DNA from: Coprinus comatus
Taxonomy: Eukaryota > Basidiomycota > Agaricomycetes > Agaricales > Agaricaceae
DNA length: 64,000 bases
Reading direction: 5' to 3'
NCBI GenBank assembly: GCA_034638255.1
Contig: JAWPGT010000039.1
Coordinates: 124,001-188,000 of the forward strand
Part shown: piece after piece, positions 46,901 through 56,507 of the stretch
How the letters are laid out: each line of letters starts with the position of its first letter
Numbering within the stretch: position 1 is the first letter of the stretch
Notes under the pieces: generated by a model
What the model saw: the letters and a program-made list of their open reading frames with translations, nothing else
Told to the model about the DNA's origin: nothing
Database searches by the model: none
Made by a program: the position numbers and the translations under genes

Positions 46901-47737
46901 CTGATGCGCTTCGGCAAGTTGTTGCAATAGAGTACCAGTGGCTGAAATCTGTTCCGAAACCAAGAGAACCAATGAGCGAGGGATGGCAGCAAAAATACGA
47001 TCTCCTTCCTCCAATTCTGACCAACTAACTCCTTCTTCCGACTCTTCATCCTCTTCTTCATTCACCTCTTCCACAAGCACTGGAAAAGGCCCTGAAGTGT
47101 AGACCCTTAGCACCTTCTCCTGGAACTTCTTCTCCTCCTTGTATTCCTGTCGGCAACCTTCGCAAGTCCTCGGACACCTTGACATTTTGACTTCCTTTGT
47201 TACCCAATCAACTTCGGGGTTGTGTGCGCAGAGCCAAGTATAGCCAAGTATAACAGACTCCTTTCTGAGGCTGGTGACAGCAAAGACTGTGCGTTCGGAA
47301 TGATTCTTGTATCAGAGAACCATATTGACAACTTTGGTGATTTCTCCAGCTTTGTTCAAGGTGCCGTCAACATTGAAGACAGGGATTGGGTGTGATAGGT
47401 GGCGAGTGGTGAGCTTATGTTGACGAGCGAAGTCCTGATCAATGAAGATACCAGTGGCACCAGAGTCCACGAGTGCTTCCAATGAAAATCGGACTCCGGT
47501 GTCAGTGGTTTCAAGGTCAATCGGCAGTTTCAAGGCGTTGGCGGGGGTAGTGGATGAAATGACATACCGGGTTGGGAGGTAACAACGTTCCCAGTGAGGT
47601 CGGCGGGGTTTGGACATGGCTATAGGTTTGGGTGTAGGTGGGGAAATAGTAGTTTTGTTTATTTCTTCTACGGGTAGTACAGCAAACCTATTAACACTAG
47701 ACAATCGGGGCGTGGCCTCCACTGATTGAGTTACCAA
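43967..47737 (-). pseudogene. pol: Gypsy 2 Pol
   Basis: Same domain order and wording as gypsy 1: protease LVDSGATGIFID, RT with YLDNILIF, RNase H, integrase, and chromodomain EEEWEVEEILDSKVQ. The shared TGA codons are near 47312, 46414, 46230, 45232, 44779, 44670 and 44047. It lacks the gypsy 1 indels near 23944 and 25347, but has one extra C in a C run near 46857 that shifts the frame before YLYDFETVF. Confidence 0.9.
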
Positions 47738-47865
47738 AAATCCTGCGTATCTGTTTCCACCGACCCTTCCGACTGCCTTCCAACGTTGGCAACATCTTTC
47801 TCTGCCAACAGGTTCATCAGCAACTCATCCTTCTCTTCCAAGGTCATAAGCCGGACATCAAAGTG

Positions 47866-48900
47866 TCAGGGGCAATCTCCCTTGATGTGTCCAGGCTGCT
47901 TACATCGATAGCAGGTGGAAGGAGTCAGGTTACAAAGTTTGGACACATCAATGTCCATCAGAGTCAGGTTCCCAGGCATCGGCATTACATGGGCGAACAT
48001 CGGTAGGGGAATCAGGGGAGTTGGATGAGGTGGGGGTTTTGGGAAGGAGTGAAAAATGGGTTTGGGAGCTGGCGGTGGCACAGGGTGATGATTTGCCTTG
48101 AATGCAACATTGGCAAGTCGGGAAGCTTCAAAGCAGGTGGCTGTGCGATACCAGCCATCGGGATCAGAGTCGGAGGGTCGGCCCAAGGTCATAGTGGCAA
48201 TGGAGTCAGCCAAGTTGGTGTGAAGACCTCGACGAAACTTGACAACAGTAACCTTCCGGTCGGTGTACCCAGATGCTGAAATGAGTGCTTTGAAGGTGTC
48301 CAGGTAATCCTCCAAAGTCCGATCCTTCTGGAAGTAAGTATCTCCTTCCAATGTGATAACCGCTTCCAACTCGGTGTCAATTGGCAAGAAGCGAGCCTTG
48401 AACTGGGTTTTGAAGTCCTCCCAATCCTCAAAAGGCAAGTTTCCGACCTGTGATTCCAACCTAAATATCTCTTCTATCCATGTAGCAGCCTGACCGCTCC
48501 TCATGTAAGACATGGCCCAGAGCATCTTTTCTTTGTCCAACTGGAATTCACCTGAGAGTCGGATGTACAGGTTACAGGCGTTGAGGAAGGCCTGGCCTGT
48601 CTTGCAGTTGCCATCATAATCGGGTGGCGTAGCGACTCGTCCTCGGAATGTCCATGGATGTTTGGGGGGAGATGGAGGAGTTGGCGTCGCAGGGGTAGCA
48701 GGTGAAGGGGTGGTCTGAGAGGCCGAAATGAGTGTGGAGAGTTGGGTGGTGATGGTGGCAAGTACATTAGCAGTGGTGGCGGAAGTGGATTCGGTAGCTT
48801 CTACTTGCTGCTGTAGAGCATCAAGCGATGCCCAAAGCTCGTGGAAGGTGCCTTCAACGATTTCATTCCAAGTCGGCTGGGGCGGTGCTGGATTGGTCAT
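47866..48900 (-). CDS. gag: Gypsy 2 Gag, open to the zinc knuckle
   Basis: A continuous 344-aa frame from MTNPAPPQPTWNEI through the Gag core to CYRCKQPGHIKGDCP, so the two gypsy 1 gag frameshifts are private to gypsy 1. The frame closes at a TGA directly after the knuckle, the position where HFDVRLMTLEEKDELL would follow an Arg. A shortened but complete-looking Gag could therefore still be made. Gag packages element RNA; gene start is the ATG 107 bp inside the 5' LTR. Confidence 0.88.
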   Translation of the reverse strand: MTNPAPPQPTWNEIVEGTFHELWASLDALQQQVEATESTSATTANVLATITTQLSTLISASQTTPSPATPATPTPPSPPKHPWTFRGRVATPPDYDGNCKTGQAFLNACNLYIRLSGEFQLDKEKMLWAMSYMRSGQAATWIEEIFRLESQVGNLPFEDWEDFKTQFKARFLPIDTELEAVITLEGDTYFQKDRTLEDYLDTFKALISASGYTDRKVTVVKFRRGLHTNLADSIATMTLGRPSDSDPDGWYRTATCFEASRLANVAFKANHHPVPPPAPKPIFHSFPKPPPHPTPLIPLPMFAHVMPMPGNLTLMDIDVSKLCNLTPSTCYRCKQPGHIKGDCP

Positions 48901-49007
48901 GGTTTAGCAAGTGAGGGATAGAGGGGTGCGTTGGTGGGAAGTCTTCTGTTGTGGCAAACAGGGCTGGTCTGTCCAGCGATGCTAGCCTCTTGAAGAACTC
49001 TTTCTTC

Positions 49008-49311
49008 TGTAAGGGTGACTCACGTCAGCGACGAACGGCCTGACGACTAGTGAGGAATCCAAAGAGAAAGAGTTGGGGATTCACTCGCACAGGCTACACA
49101 CAATATATACTACTATACAAACAGAGACACCAGCTATTGTCCAGAGGGATGTTGTAACATGGACAATGGGAACAATGGGGGACGAGTCACGTGAGGGGGC
49201 AAGTCGTGAAAGCGCGGAGTCGGGAGGTGTTCCGATGGAAGTCGGAACATCGGAGGATTGGTCGGTAGTCGGTGTGTCGGTGTAAGGGTCAGTGAGGAAG
49301 GTCCCCTTACA
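49008..49311 (-). repeat. Gypsy 2 5' LTR
   Basis: 304 bp. It differs from the gypsy 1 5' LTR at about two positions (ACTGACAC/ACCGACAC and CCACGC/CCGCGC), but from its own 3' LTR at many. Confidence 0.92.
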
Positions 49312-49330
49312 CTTGTTTGGCTATTAAGGA

Positions 49331-49602
49331 TGTTGGGAAGGAATCATAGTAGCAATACCATCTTAAATCTTATCCTTATCTAGATTCTATACATAATTTT
49401 TTTTGGTTGTACTTAGTAAAAACAGCCGAGTTAGCCATTTCATTGTAGTATATGGCTTCTTCGGATTATAAGGATTACCTGTGTATACATGGCTTATAAG
49501 GATAGGTAACATAAATAGAAACAAAATCATTAAAAAACAGCACTACATCATGTACCTATGTAGAACTCTCAACACCAGACTACATTAGTAATTTGCTTAA
49601 CA
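49331..49602 (-). mobile_element. Copia-like LTR remnant
   Basis: The plus strand reads TGTTGGGAAGG ... ATTTGCTTAACA; on the minus strand this starts TGTTAAGCAAATTACTAATG, resembling the copia B LTR start. Neighbouring 49603-49735 has weak similarity to the 3' leader of copia B (AATAAGCTGCTTAAT) and no gene. Flanks AAGGA and CTACA do not match, so it is one end of a broken element. Confidence 0.4.
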
Positions 49603-49735
49603 CTACACTTCAGTAGATTTAGCGGAATAAGCTGCTTAATCGGCTATAATCTACACTTGAGTTCAAGGCCTCATCCAAGTCAGCTGGTCCTTAACTCAAG
49701 CATAAGCGCTCAGTGATTCTGCTGCGGTTCCCGTA

Positions 49736-49908
49736 ATTTGATAGATGGTAAAGAACACTGGGAAGTTGAAGCTATTATCAATCACAAAAGGAGTCAAAAC
49801 AAGATGAAGTATTTAATCAAATGGAAGGGATTTCCTGACTCAGAGAACACTTGGGAACTAGAAGAGAATGTTTCAGATTCAGCAAAAGAACTGTTTGGAG
49901 AATACTAG
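49736..49908 (+). pseudogene. pol: Gypsy D: chromodomain end of Pol
   Basis: In one frame: LIDGKEHWEVEAIINHK, KMKYLIKWKGFPDSENTWE, LEENVSDSAKELFGEY, TAG at 49906. This is the chromodomain fused to the integrase C-terminus in chromoviruses, which binds modified histone tails and steers integration. Everything upstream (protease to integrase core) is missing; the fragment begins abruptly at 49736. Confidence 0.8.
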
Positions 49909-49979
49909 AAGAATCATTGCCTTTCACTTAAAAGAACCCCTCCAAAGAAGACGCTCTCTACCCCCCCTTACTGATATAA

Positions 49980-51990
49980 ATGACCCAACAACAAGGCTCC
50001 ACCCTAGGTCCCAACTTCTCTCCTCTTGAATACTCACCCTCCTCTCATTCATTATCCACACTGAGCCTAAGCTCCCTCACCAACAATAGATTCACCACAC
50101 CTGTAACCACACTCCCTCACACAGAATCTTAACCAGGAACTAGTAATACTTCTCTTGCTCTTAACCCAGCTTTTGATCCTAACCAACTTTGATTGGATAA
50201 TCCAGAAATTCAGTACCTTCTTGACACTGCTATTGAAGACCTTCCTCCTCACATACTCCATTGCTTTTACATTGACACTCCTATTGATTATACTACTTAC
50301 CCACCTGGAACAACTCTGATTAAAGAACCCCAACTTGCTGCAGCCATAGTCTTGGCAAGATTTAATACCATTCCACCTACCATGGACCAAACAGAAGTAC
50401 CCCTTACTTACCCTATACCCTGTATTGCAACCCCAGATGCAATCTCTCCCATCATTGAATGACCACCCACTGCACCCTCTAGGACAGATGGTAACTTGCC
50501 TGAACCAGTATTTGTGATGGAAATTCACCTGTGAAGCACACCTGTCACCCCCTCCATTCATAATTCAAGTACATCAGAATGGGGAAATCACTATAACTGG
50601 CAAAGGGGAGTTGGATATCCTCACATGCTCTCCTACCACAAGAATGGAGAGGCACCATACAAATTACCAGCTAGATCCAATACCAAATTTCTCATCCATC
50701 CATATTTCGAGAAACTCTATGAACTCTAGAATATCCTCACCCACATTGTGTTGACAGTACAAGCAGAACAATATGCTCCCACCTCTACACCCAGTTGCCT
50801 GGCACAACTTTACCTTGTTTGACAACTTGGGAAGACCATTACTGAGTACCTTGCCTATGTATCAGAAGTCTCAGAAGCCTCTACCCCCACAACCAACCCT
50901 CCATGACCAGATAATATAATAGAACAGGATGTTCTTAGAAATGTTGGACATGAGAACCCCAACCTCCCAGCTAGCCAGGTTCCTCCCACCAATCTCCTTA
51001 CTAATATCCCCAATACCTATCCAATTACCCCAGACTATCCATTCACCAACCTTGGCTCCAGATACCCATATTATTATACCATGTCTGCTCTTTACCATCT
51101 CCCAAACAGATGAGAGGCCTATGTCCTATGAAATATCTCCAAGACACCATTTAAGTCAACAAGAGTAGTTCAGTATGTATCATCATAATTAAGAGAATTA
51201 GCTGATAAGATCATCAGTTCTGAGGATTTTGAGCAACAGTTTGGAAGGTTCCCAGTTTACAAGTTGAAAGAGGATATTATGAAGAGAGACATTTCCCTTC
51301 TAGTCTACAACCAGTTCACCAATGAAGAAAAGAAGTGTTACAATTATGGTTGTATTGTCTGTGGATTAGTCAGATATATTGGATTGTTATACCCTGACTA
51401 CCAATGCTAATTCTACAACACCATAGGACATTATTCCTGGACTTGCAAGAATCAACCCACATCCCCAGTCATTGTCTCTTGACTCAATACTCCTAAGCCA
51501 CTGGAACAAGCCACTCCCATCACACTCATCAGAGTACAAGACCAGACCACTTCCAAAATCTTTGGTACTCAGAAGGCTCATGGATTATAATTTCATCATA
51601 TTGGTTACACATCATTCCTCCTCACTCCTTCTCTTCCTTGATGTCTTGATGAGAACCGCAACCCCAAATTCACCATCATGTATCTATTAACCACTTATCC
51701 CACTTCGGATCAAATTCTGGCTTGTTGAACCTCACTCCTCTCACAAATGAATGTCCCTTTCTTGCCAACTTGGAGAATGATGGAAACTATTGAGGAGATA
51801 CCAGACCATGGGTCAACCTTAGATTGCCACCTAATAGGGTTACCTATTGAGATGAACAAGACAACTGCTGAGTAGATGAAATTTGTTATCCCTCTCAGTT
51901 CCTACACCATGTCTCACCACTCTTCCTCTTTTGGAAATCCCAACTTCAGGCCTCAACCTTCTTGCTATGACAGACACATCTAAATGTGGA
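49980..51990 (+). pseudogene. Gypsy D: zinc-knuckle Gag-like ORF downstream of Pol
   Basis: ATG at 49980, 71 nt after the pol stop, starts MTQQQGSTLGPNFSPLEYSP, a Ser/Pro-rich N-terminus. It continues as DNPEIQYLLDTAIEDLPPHI, SYHKNGEAPYKLPARSN, VQYVSS ... LRELADKIISSEDFEQQFG, and a decayed pair of CCHC knuckles near 51350-51440: CIVCGLVRY (His lost to Tyr) and C(stop)FYNTIGHYSWTC (second Cys lost to Tyr). Several stops break it, many of them TGA. It lies between the chromodomain and the purine tract/3' LTR. The same arrangement is seen in element E. I infer a nucleocapsid/Gag role from the knuckles. Confidence 0.65.
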
Positions 51991-52092
51991 CATATATTTC
52001 TTTGAGTACTCTTTTTCATTTCATTCTATCTGGACTATTTGCTTTGAACTATTTTTTATAAACTATGGACTAGTTCTCTAGAAAGGGAATAA

Positions 52093-52384
52093 TGTTATGG
52101 TTTTGTATTTATCACACTTAATCATTAGAACTAATGATAGACAATAGTCTACTTTCTCTTACTTGTTTTGTACAGCTTTGGACTACTATTTTGTATAGCC
52201 ATTGGACTAGTAGTTTCTATGTGTTTCAGTTATTGTTTTACTCATTGTTTCAATAGTAGATAGTTTTACTCTCCTGTCTTACATGTATCATACACAGCTT
52301 ATAACCTGTACCTGTAGCTGTATAGATACATAGATAGCAATAGAGGTTAAGCTTAGTGGTCATGCAACAGAATGGAATATGACA
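52093..52384 (+). mobile_element. Gypsy D 3' LTR
   Basis: 292 bp from TGTTATGGTTTTGTATTT to GGAATATGACA, preceded by the purine tract AGAAAGGGAATAA. A related copy starts at 54336, and the last 35 bp recur at about 63560-63594. The element E LTR has the same AAGGGAATAA/TGTTATG junction. Confidence 0.8.
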
Positions 52385-52913
52385 GGCAGCCAGACAATGC
52401 CATAAACTCATAATAATAATATTGTAATAATTATTGGCTATAGATCTAGAATACTGTGAGCTTGATATTGAAAGCTAACTGAATATTTGTCCAAGTAATT
52501 TGGGGGTCTTATGGTTGCTTTAAGACAAGAAAAATATTGACCTATCAACCTTCTGGCTATGCTATTGGTTCTTCCAAATACAGTGCTACAGCTGTACTTT
52601 CTGGAAACATTAATGCTACTTTATCACCTCAGTCTGTTTTATTATTCTCCAGATGGAAAACTTGAAACTAAACCTTTATACAGTACATGGTATAGTCTGG
52701 TAAAATCAAATCATGTGAAGTCTCAAGTCATTTCTTGCCAGTTGACCACTGTACTATACAATTGACAATTGATTATTACTGATGATTGATTGAAGCAGGA
52801 GTCAGGAAGGACATCAATTCATAATATTGCTAATGATTTTACTCATCAGAGAAAACCTGAAGGTAGTATGACTGTGCATAGCACAGGGTTAGCCACTAGT
52901 AATATATATCTAT
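52385..52913. other. No gene seen
   Basis: AT-rich sequence with short open stretches but no recognisable domain. It may be retroelement leader or old LTR sequence. Confidence 0.4.
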
Positions 52914-53071
52914 ATAATCCTCCTCCAGTTGAGTAGCCTCAAAATGCGCACTTTTACACTATCAATATCTGGATACAACATAATATGAGAAGGTTTTGGT
53001 ATTATGTTGTATCCAGATATTGATAGTGTAAAAGTGCGCATTTTGAGGCTACTCAACTGGAGGAGGATTAT
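52914..53071. repeat. Perfect inverted repeat, 71-bp arms, 16-nt loop
   Basis: Arms 52914-52984 and 53001-53071 are exact reverse complements by my reading, starting ATAATCCTCCTCCAGTTGAG. The loop is ATGAGAAGGTTTTGGT. Each arm contains GTAGCCTCAAAATGCGCA, which recurs three more times in the next 350 bp. RNA from either strand would fold into a long hairpin. Confidence 0.92.
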
Positions 53072-53178
53072 GTAGTGTACATACATAATCATTCATTCAG
53101 ATATACTGTTTATAATCTCTATATACCCACAGAAAGTATATGTCATTCAGAAGTAAATATAATATACTTAATAACCCT

Positions 53179-53405
53179 CTAGTTGTGTAACCTCAAAATG
53201 CGCATTTTTTGACTACAAATACATACAAAAGAGGACAGTATACTGGTCTATATAATGTTTCTCCACAACTTGTGTAGCATCAAAATGCGCATATATACTA
53301 ACTGATATACATCATTCATTATGAACATATTTTCAAAGAATATATGTTTATGATTTCTGTTACTACAAATACCTGCACAAGTTAAGTACCCTCAAAATGT
53401 GCTCA
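53179..53405 (+). repeat. Three further TCAAAATGCGC motif copies
   Basis: AGTTGTGTAACCTCAAAATG starts at 53181, AACTTGTGTAGCATCAAAATG at about 53268 and AAGTTAAGTACCCTCAAAATG at about 53379. With the two hairpin arms this makes five copies in about 480 bp, decaying with distance. 53406-53878 has no supported gene; it holds only AT-rich sequence. Confidence 0.75.
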
Positions 53406-53878
53406 AATTACAAAACAATATCTATTATATATCAAGCATATATTATTATTGTATTGTTACATAGTATATTGTATGATATAATTTCATTCTCAGCATATAA
53501 TAATTAATTAATTGTCCTAAACTCTAATCAGAATAGGGTTACAATAAAACTAAAATTTTAGCATATAATCAATCAAGTTGTGAAAAGACCATAATAATAA
53601 TAAGAAATATTATAGTTACATTAAGGTAGCTTTATAGGTCTGTAAATTCATTCAGAAAGCAAATTAAGCCCTATTTTACAACATCTTTTCTTTTCCAACA
53701 AACTCTTCATATGACTTTGGATCTTCCTATTTAAGTTGTTTTTTTGGTTTTCAAACTAACATCAACAAACTAAAACAGCCTTCCTAGGCAAAAAATATAA
53801 GGGAAGACTGTTTCTCAAAGGGCAAAATGGGCAAACTAGAATGTAGAACAGTAGTGGATAAATAAGAATAACTGAGTT

Positions 53879-54290
53879 TGTTGAAGCAATTACTAATTAG
53901 CCATTCACTAAGTACTGACTTAGCTACTCATATAGCACTTATTATATATTGCTGAATAATAATCTCTCAAGTGCTCTTCACTTAGATTAGTGTTTCACTT
54001 CAATACTTAGCATCCATGTTAGAAAACATAGTTACATATGACTTTAGGACTAGTGAGTATAGACTATTAGACTTTAGTATATAAAGGATATTATTGGCAT
54101 ATAACTTATTGTTCAAATCCAAGTCACCAGACTTGGAATTCTTTATTGATTAGCAAATCCTTTCATGTCCAATTTAGGACACCTGACACAGATATACTTT
54201 ATGATCTCTTTTATTTTATGAGTAGAACTACTATCAATAAGAGCAACAATTGGCAATTCAGAACAAGAAGGAAAACAAGAAGTGGAAGAA
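53879..54290 (+). mobile_element. Copia B-type LTR and leader, left arm of 406-bp inverted pair
   Basis: Starts TGTTGAAGCAATTACTAATTAG as does the copia B LTR and shares GATTAGTGTTTCAC and CATGTTAGAAA with it. From 53885 to 54290 it equals, in reverse complement and with equal length, 63595-64000. The LTR/leader border is not clear. Confidence 0.7.
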
Positions 54291-54335
54291 GACAAAGGAA
54301 CATGAAGTGAGTCAGGATTAGAAAGAGCAGATAGA

Positions 54336-54595
54336 TGTTACAGTTCTATATTTATCACACTTAATCATTACAACTAATGATAGACAACAGTATACTTTCT
54401 CTTACTTATTTCACATAGCCTCAGCCTGTAGTTTCATATAGTCTTAGACTAGTAGTTCTTACATATCTCACTTATTGTTTTACTTATCATCTCAACTGTA
54501 GATAGTTTCACTCTCCTGTCTTGTATGTATTATGTGTAGCTTATAACCTATACCTGTAGCTATATAAATACATTGACAGCAATAGAGGTTAAGCT
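54336..54595 (+). mobile_element. Gypsy D-type LTR, partial
   Basis: Starts TGTTACAGTTCTATATTT and follows the D LTR (CACACTTAATCATTA, CTAATGATAGACAA, GTAGATAGTTT, AGCAATAGAGGTTAAGCT) until about 54595, then diverges. Flank before it is ATAGA. No element body can be assigned. Confidence 0.6.
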
Positions 54596-56000
54596 CCAGC
54601 TTAATTCTATACTGTTACTATTCTACTCTCTATCTCTTCACCCTTGATAAGCCTAGAACTTTGAGTCAACTCTAACTCTTATATGAATAGCTTACTAATA
54701 AGGAACACCTGTGATCTACAGTCTGAGTACTGTGGAGGTCATTCCCAAAAGTAGTCTCAGTAAGAATATACATTCTCTTCCTATAAACATCTTGAGAGGT
54801 CCATCACAACATTATCTATACTGAAATGGAGGTATAGGCAAGTCCATAACAGTGGAAGGAGAAGTGTTACGAGCCCACCCAAACCACTGGCCCGCACCAC
54901 TACCACTGAGGAAGATTTGTTTGCTATCTTCCCTAAGCTCATTTCCCAAGACAACTCCATTACAGATGATATTGTATGACGAAGAGACTCCAAGATACCA
55001 CTATGACCTAATGTTGAACTAAGTATAAGTTTCCATTTATATTTAGAAGTTTGCATTTCTCTAGCTCTAGTATTAGTTATCCATTTCGTCATTTTACTCC
55101 TATTGACTAATCTTTCATTGTGTATAGAGTAAATAGTCCCTGACCCTGATGTCTCACCTACTCCTGTTGACAACTCTTCCATTGTATATGGAGTAGTATT
55201 ATAAAGCGATGACAAGTATTAGGATATAATTAGTCAGTAGCTATTTGTCATGTACTATGCCACCGACCGACCTCCTAACACATCTTCTAACCTTCCAATA
55301 GTTCCGACTGTCAATCTTGTTATTGGTTGCCAACCTCTTGGGCCTTCTGTACTTATTTGCTCATTCCTTTCCAACTTCCTATTTTGGCTATTTCCTTTTT
55401 GGTCAGCATCATCCTTTTTAGTATGTTGGCCCATTGTTCTGTTACCATATGTTTTGATATGTTATATTCTGATATCAGTAAACAATGTATTTAATCACTA
55501 GCCACTCTTGTACATTCTTTAGTCTGATATCAACATAGTATCCACACTCATCCTCTGTCTCTGTCTTGTTCCAACTCTAAGTCAATCTTGTCTCTACTCT
55601 CATTCTCTACCCTCCTCCATAATTCCTTCCAACATTCTTTCTGACCATTCAGTCCTCTTGCAAGTGAGGCTAATTGCAGTACCGGAAGGGTGCAACACAT
55701 ACATTGAAGCTGAAGCCTCAATCCGACGTCGCTAGCTTATCCTCCAATCCCTGTTTTAACACTATTATTAGGTACATTCCTAGAATAGTATAAATACTTG
55801 ATATATTAGATGATTAAAGCCCTAAGCTTTAATCTCTTCTGTTGTATCTCTTATACATTTTGTCTCCATACCCTTTGGTCACTAGAGAGAAAGGCCTTTG
55901 GATTGCAGCAAAGTGTTTATTGAATACATATTCCCAAATGACTGCACTCTAGCATTTAAGTTCCAAAAGTATTCAGCTTAATGGTTCATGGTCATAACAT
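54596..56000. other. Decayed LTR-retroelement sequence, no gene seen
   Basis: At 54865 an LTR-like start TGTTACGAGCCCACCCAAA follows a purine tract (GTGGAAGGAGAAG) and matches the first 20 bases of the element E LTR (TGTTATGAACCCACCCAAA), in + orientation. A TATA-like GTATAAATACTTG lies near 55787, followed by a T-rich stretch. The 3' limit is not resolvable. Small ORFs on both strands show no domain. Confidence 0.4.
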
Positions 56001-56439
56001 ATGTACTGGTAGTCTGTGAGTCATTACTAGTTAACTATAGTGGCTATAAGTGCCCAGACAAGTAGAGAACATTATACACAGTGAGAGAACTATCTACTTG
56101 GGTTCTAGGAAACATAAGGAAATATAAGGAAATTATTAGTCCATTCTACTACATGCCTAAGTTGCTGTGTATTAGTGGCTATTTCAATGTATACAGGTAT
56201 ATGGCTGTGTGTCTGTATATATATATAGTTTGTAGTAAGTTCTTGAGGTTGTATATACTGTGCAAAACTATAAATAGTTCTTCTAGAGAGCAGTGGCATT
56301 ATCTTCTACTGATTGATATTCTAGTTCTGAGTCTGAGTCATCGGACTAGGTATGGGACCAAGTTGGTAAGAGGATAAGAATAGTTTGAGCATGTTCATCA
56401 TCAGAGTCAGATGATTCCAATTTGGGTGGGTTCATAACA
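56001..56439 (-). mobile_element. Gypsy E 3' LTR (left limit uncertain)
   Basis: On the minus strand it starts TGTTATGAACCCACCC at 56439, directly after the purine tract GAAGGGAATAA, the same junction as in gypsy D. TATTTATAG near 56270 (minus) could be its TATA box. I cannot fix the far end. Confidence 0.55.
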
Positions 56440-56507
56440 TTATTCCCTTCATTAGGAGTAATGTCTGTATTATGACCAACTCTAATACATGGTAGGGCCA
56501 GGGGAGT

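Larger units (their letters stand above)
43594..49311 (-). mobile_element. Gypsy 2, inverted near-identical copy of gypsy 1
   Basis: LTRs at 49008-49311 (5') and 43594-43966 (3'). Internal sequence is nearly identical to gypsy 1, including the same TGA codons and YLDN. Unlike gypsy 1 the flanks do not match: CAAAA at 43589-43593, CTTGT at 49312-49316. The 3' LTR is of the long type, with an extra unit of about 60 bp, the 5' LTR of the short type. Copia C on the left does not resume on the right. The element is therefore probably a recombinant or conversion product. Confidence 0.93.

Noticed and set aside
54781..55215. 144-aa minus-strand ORF
   Set aside because: Overlaps LTR-like sequence, no family feature, composition like chance reading of the opposite strand.
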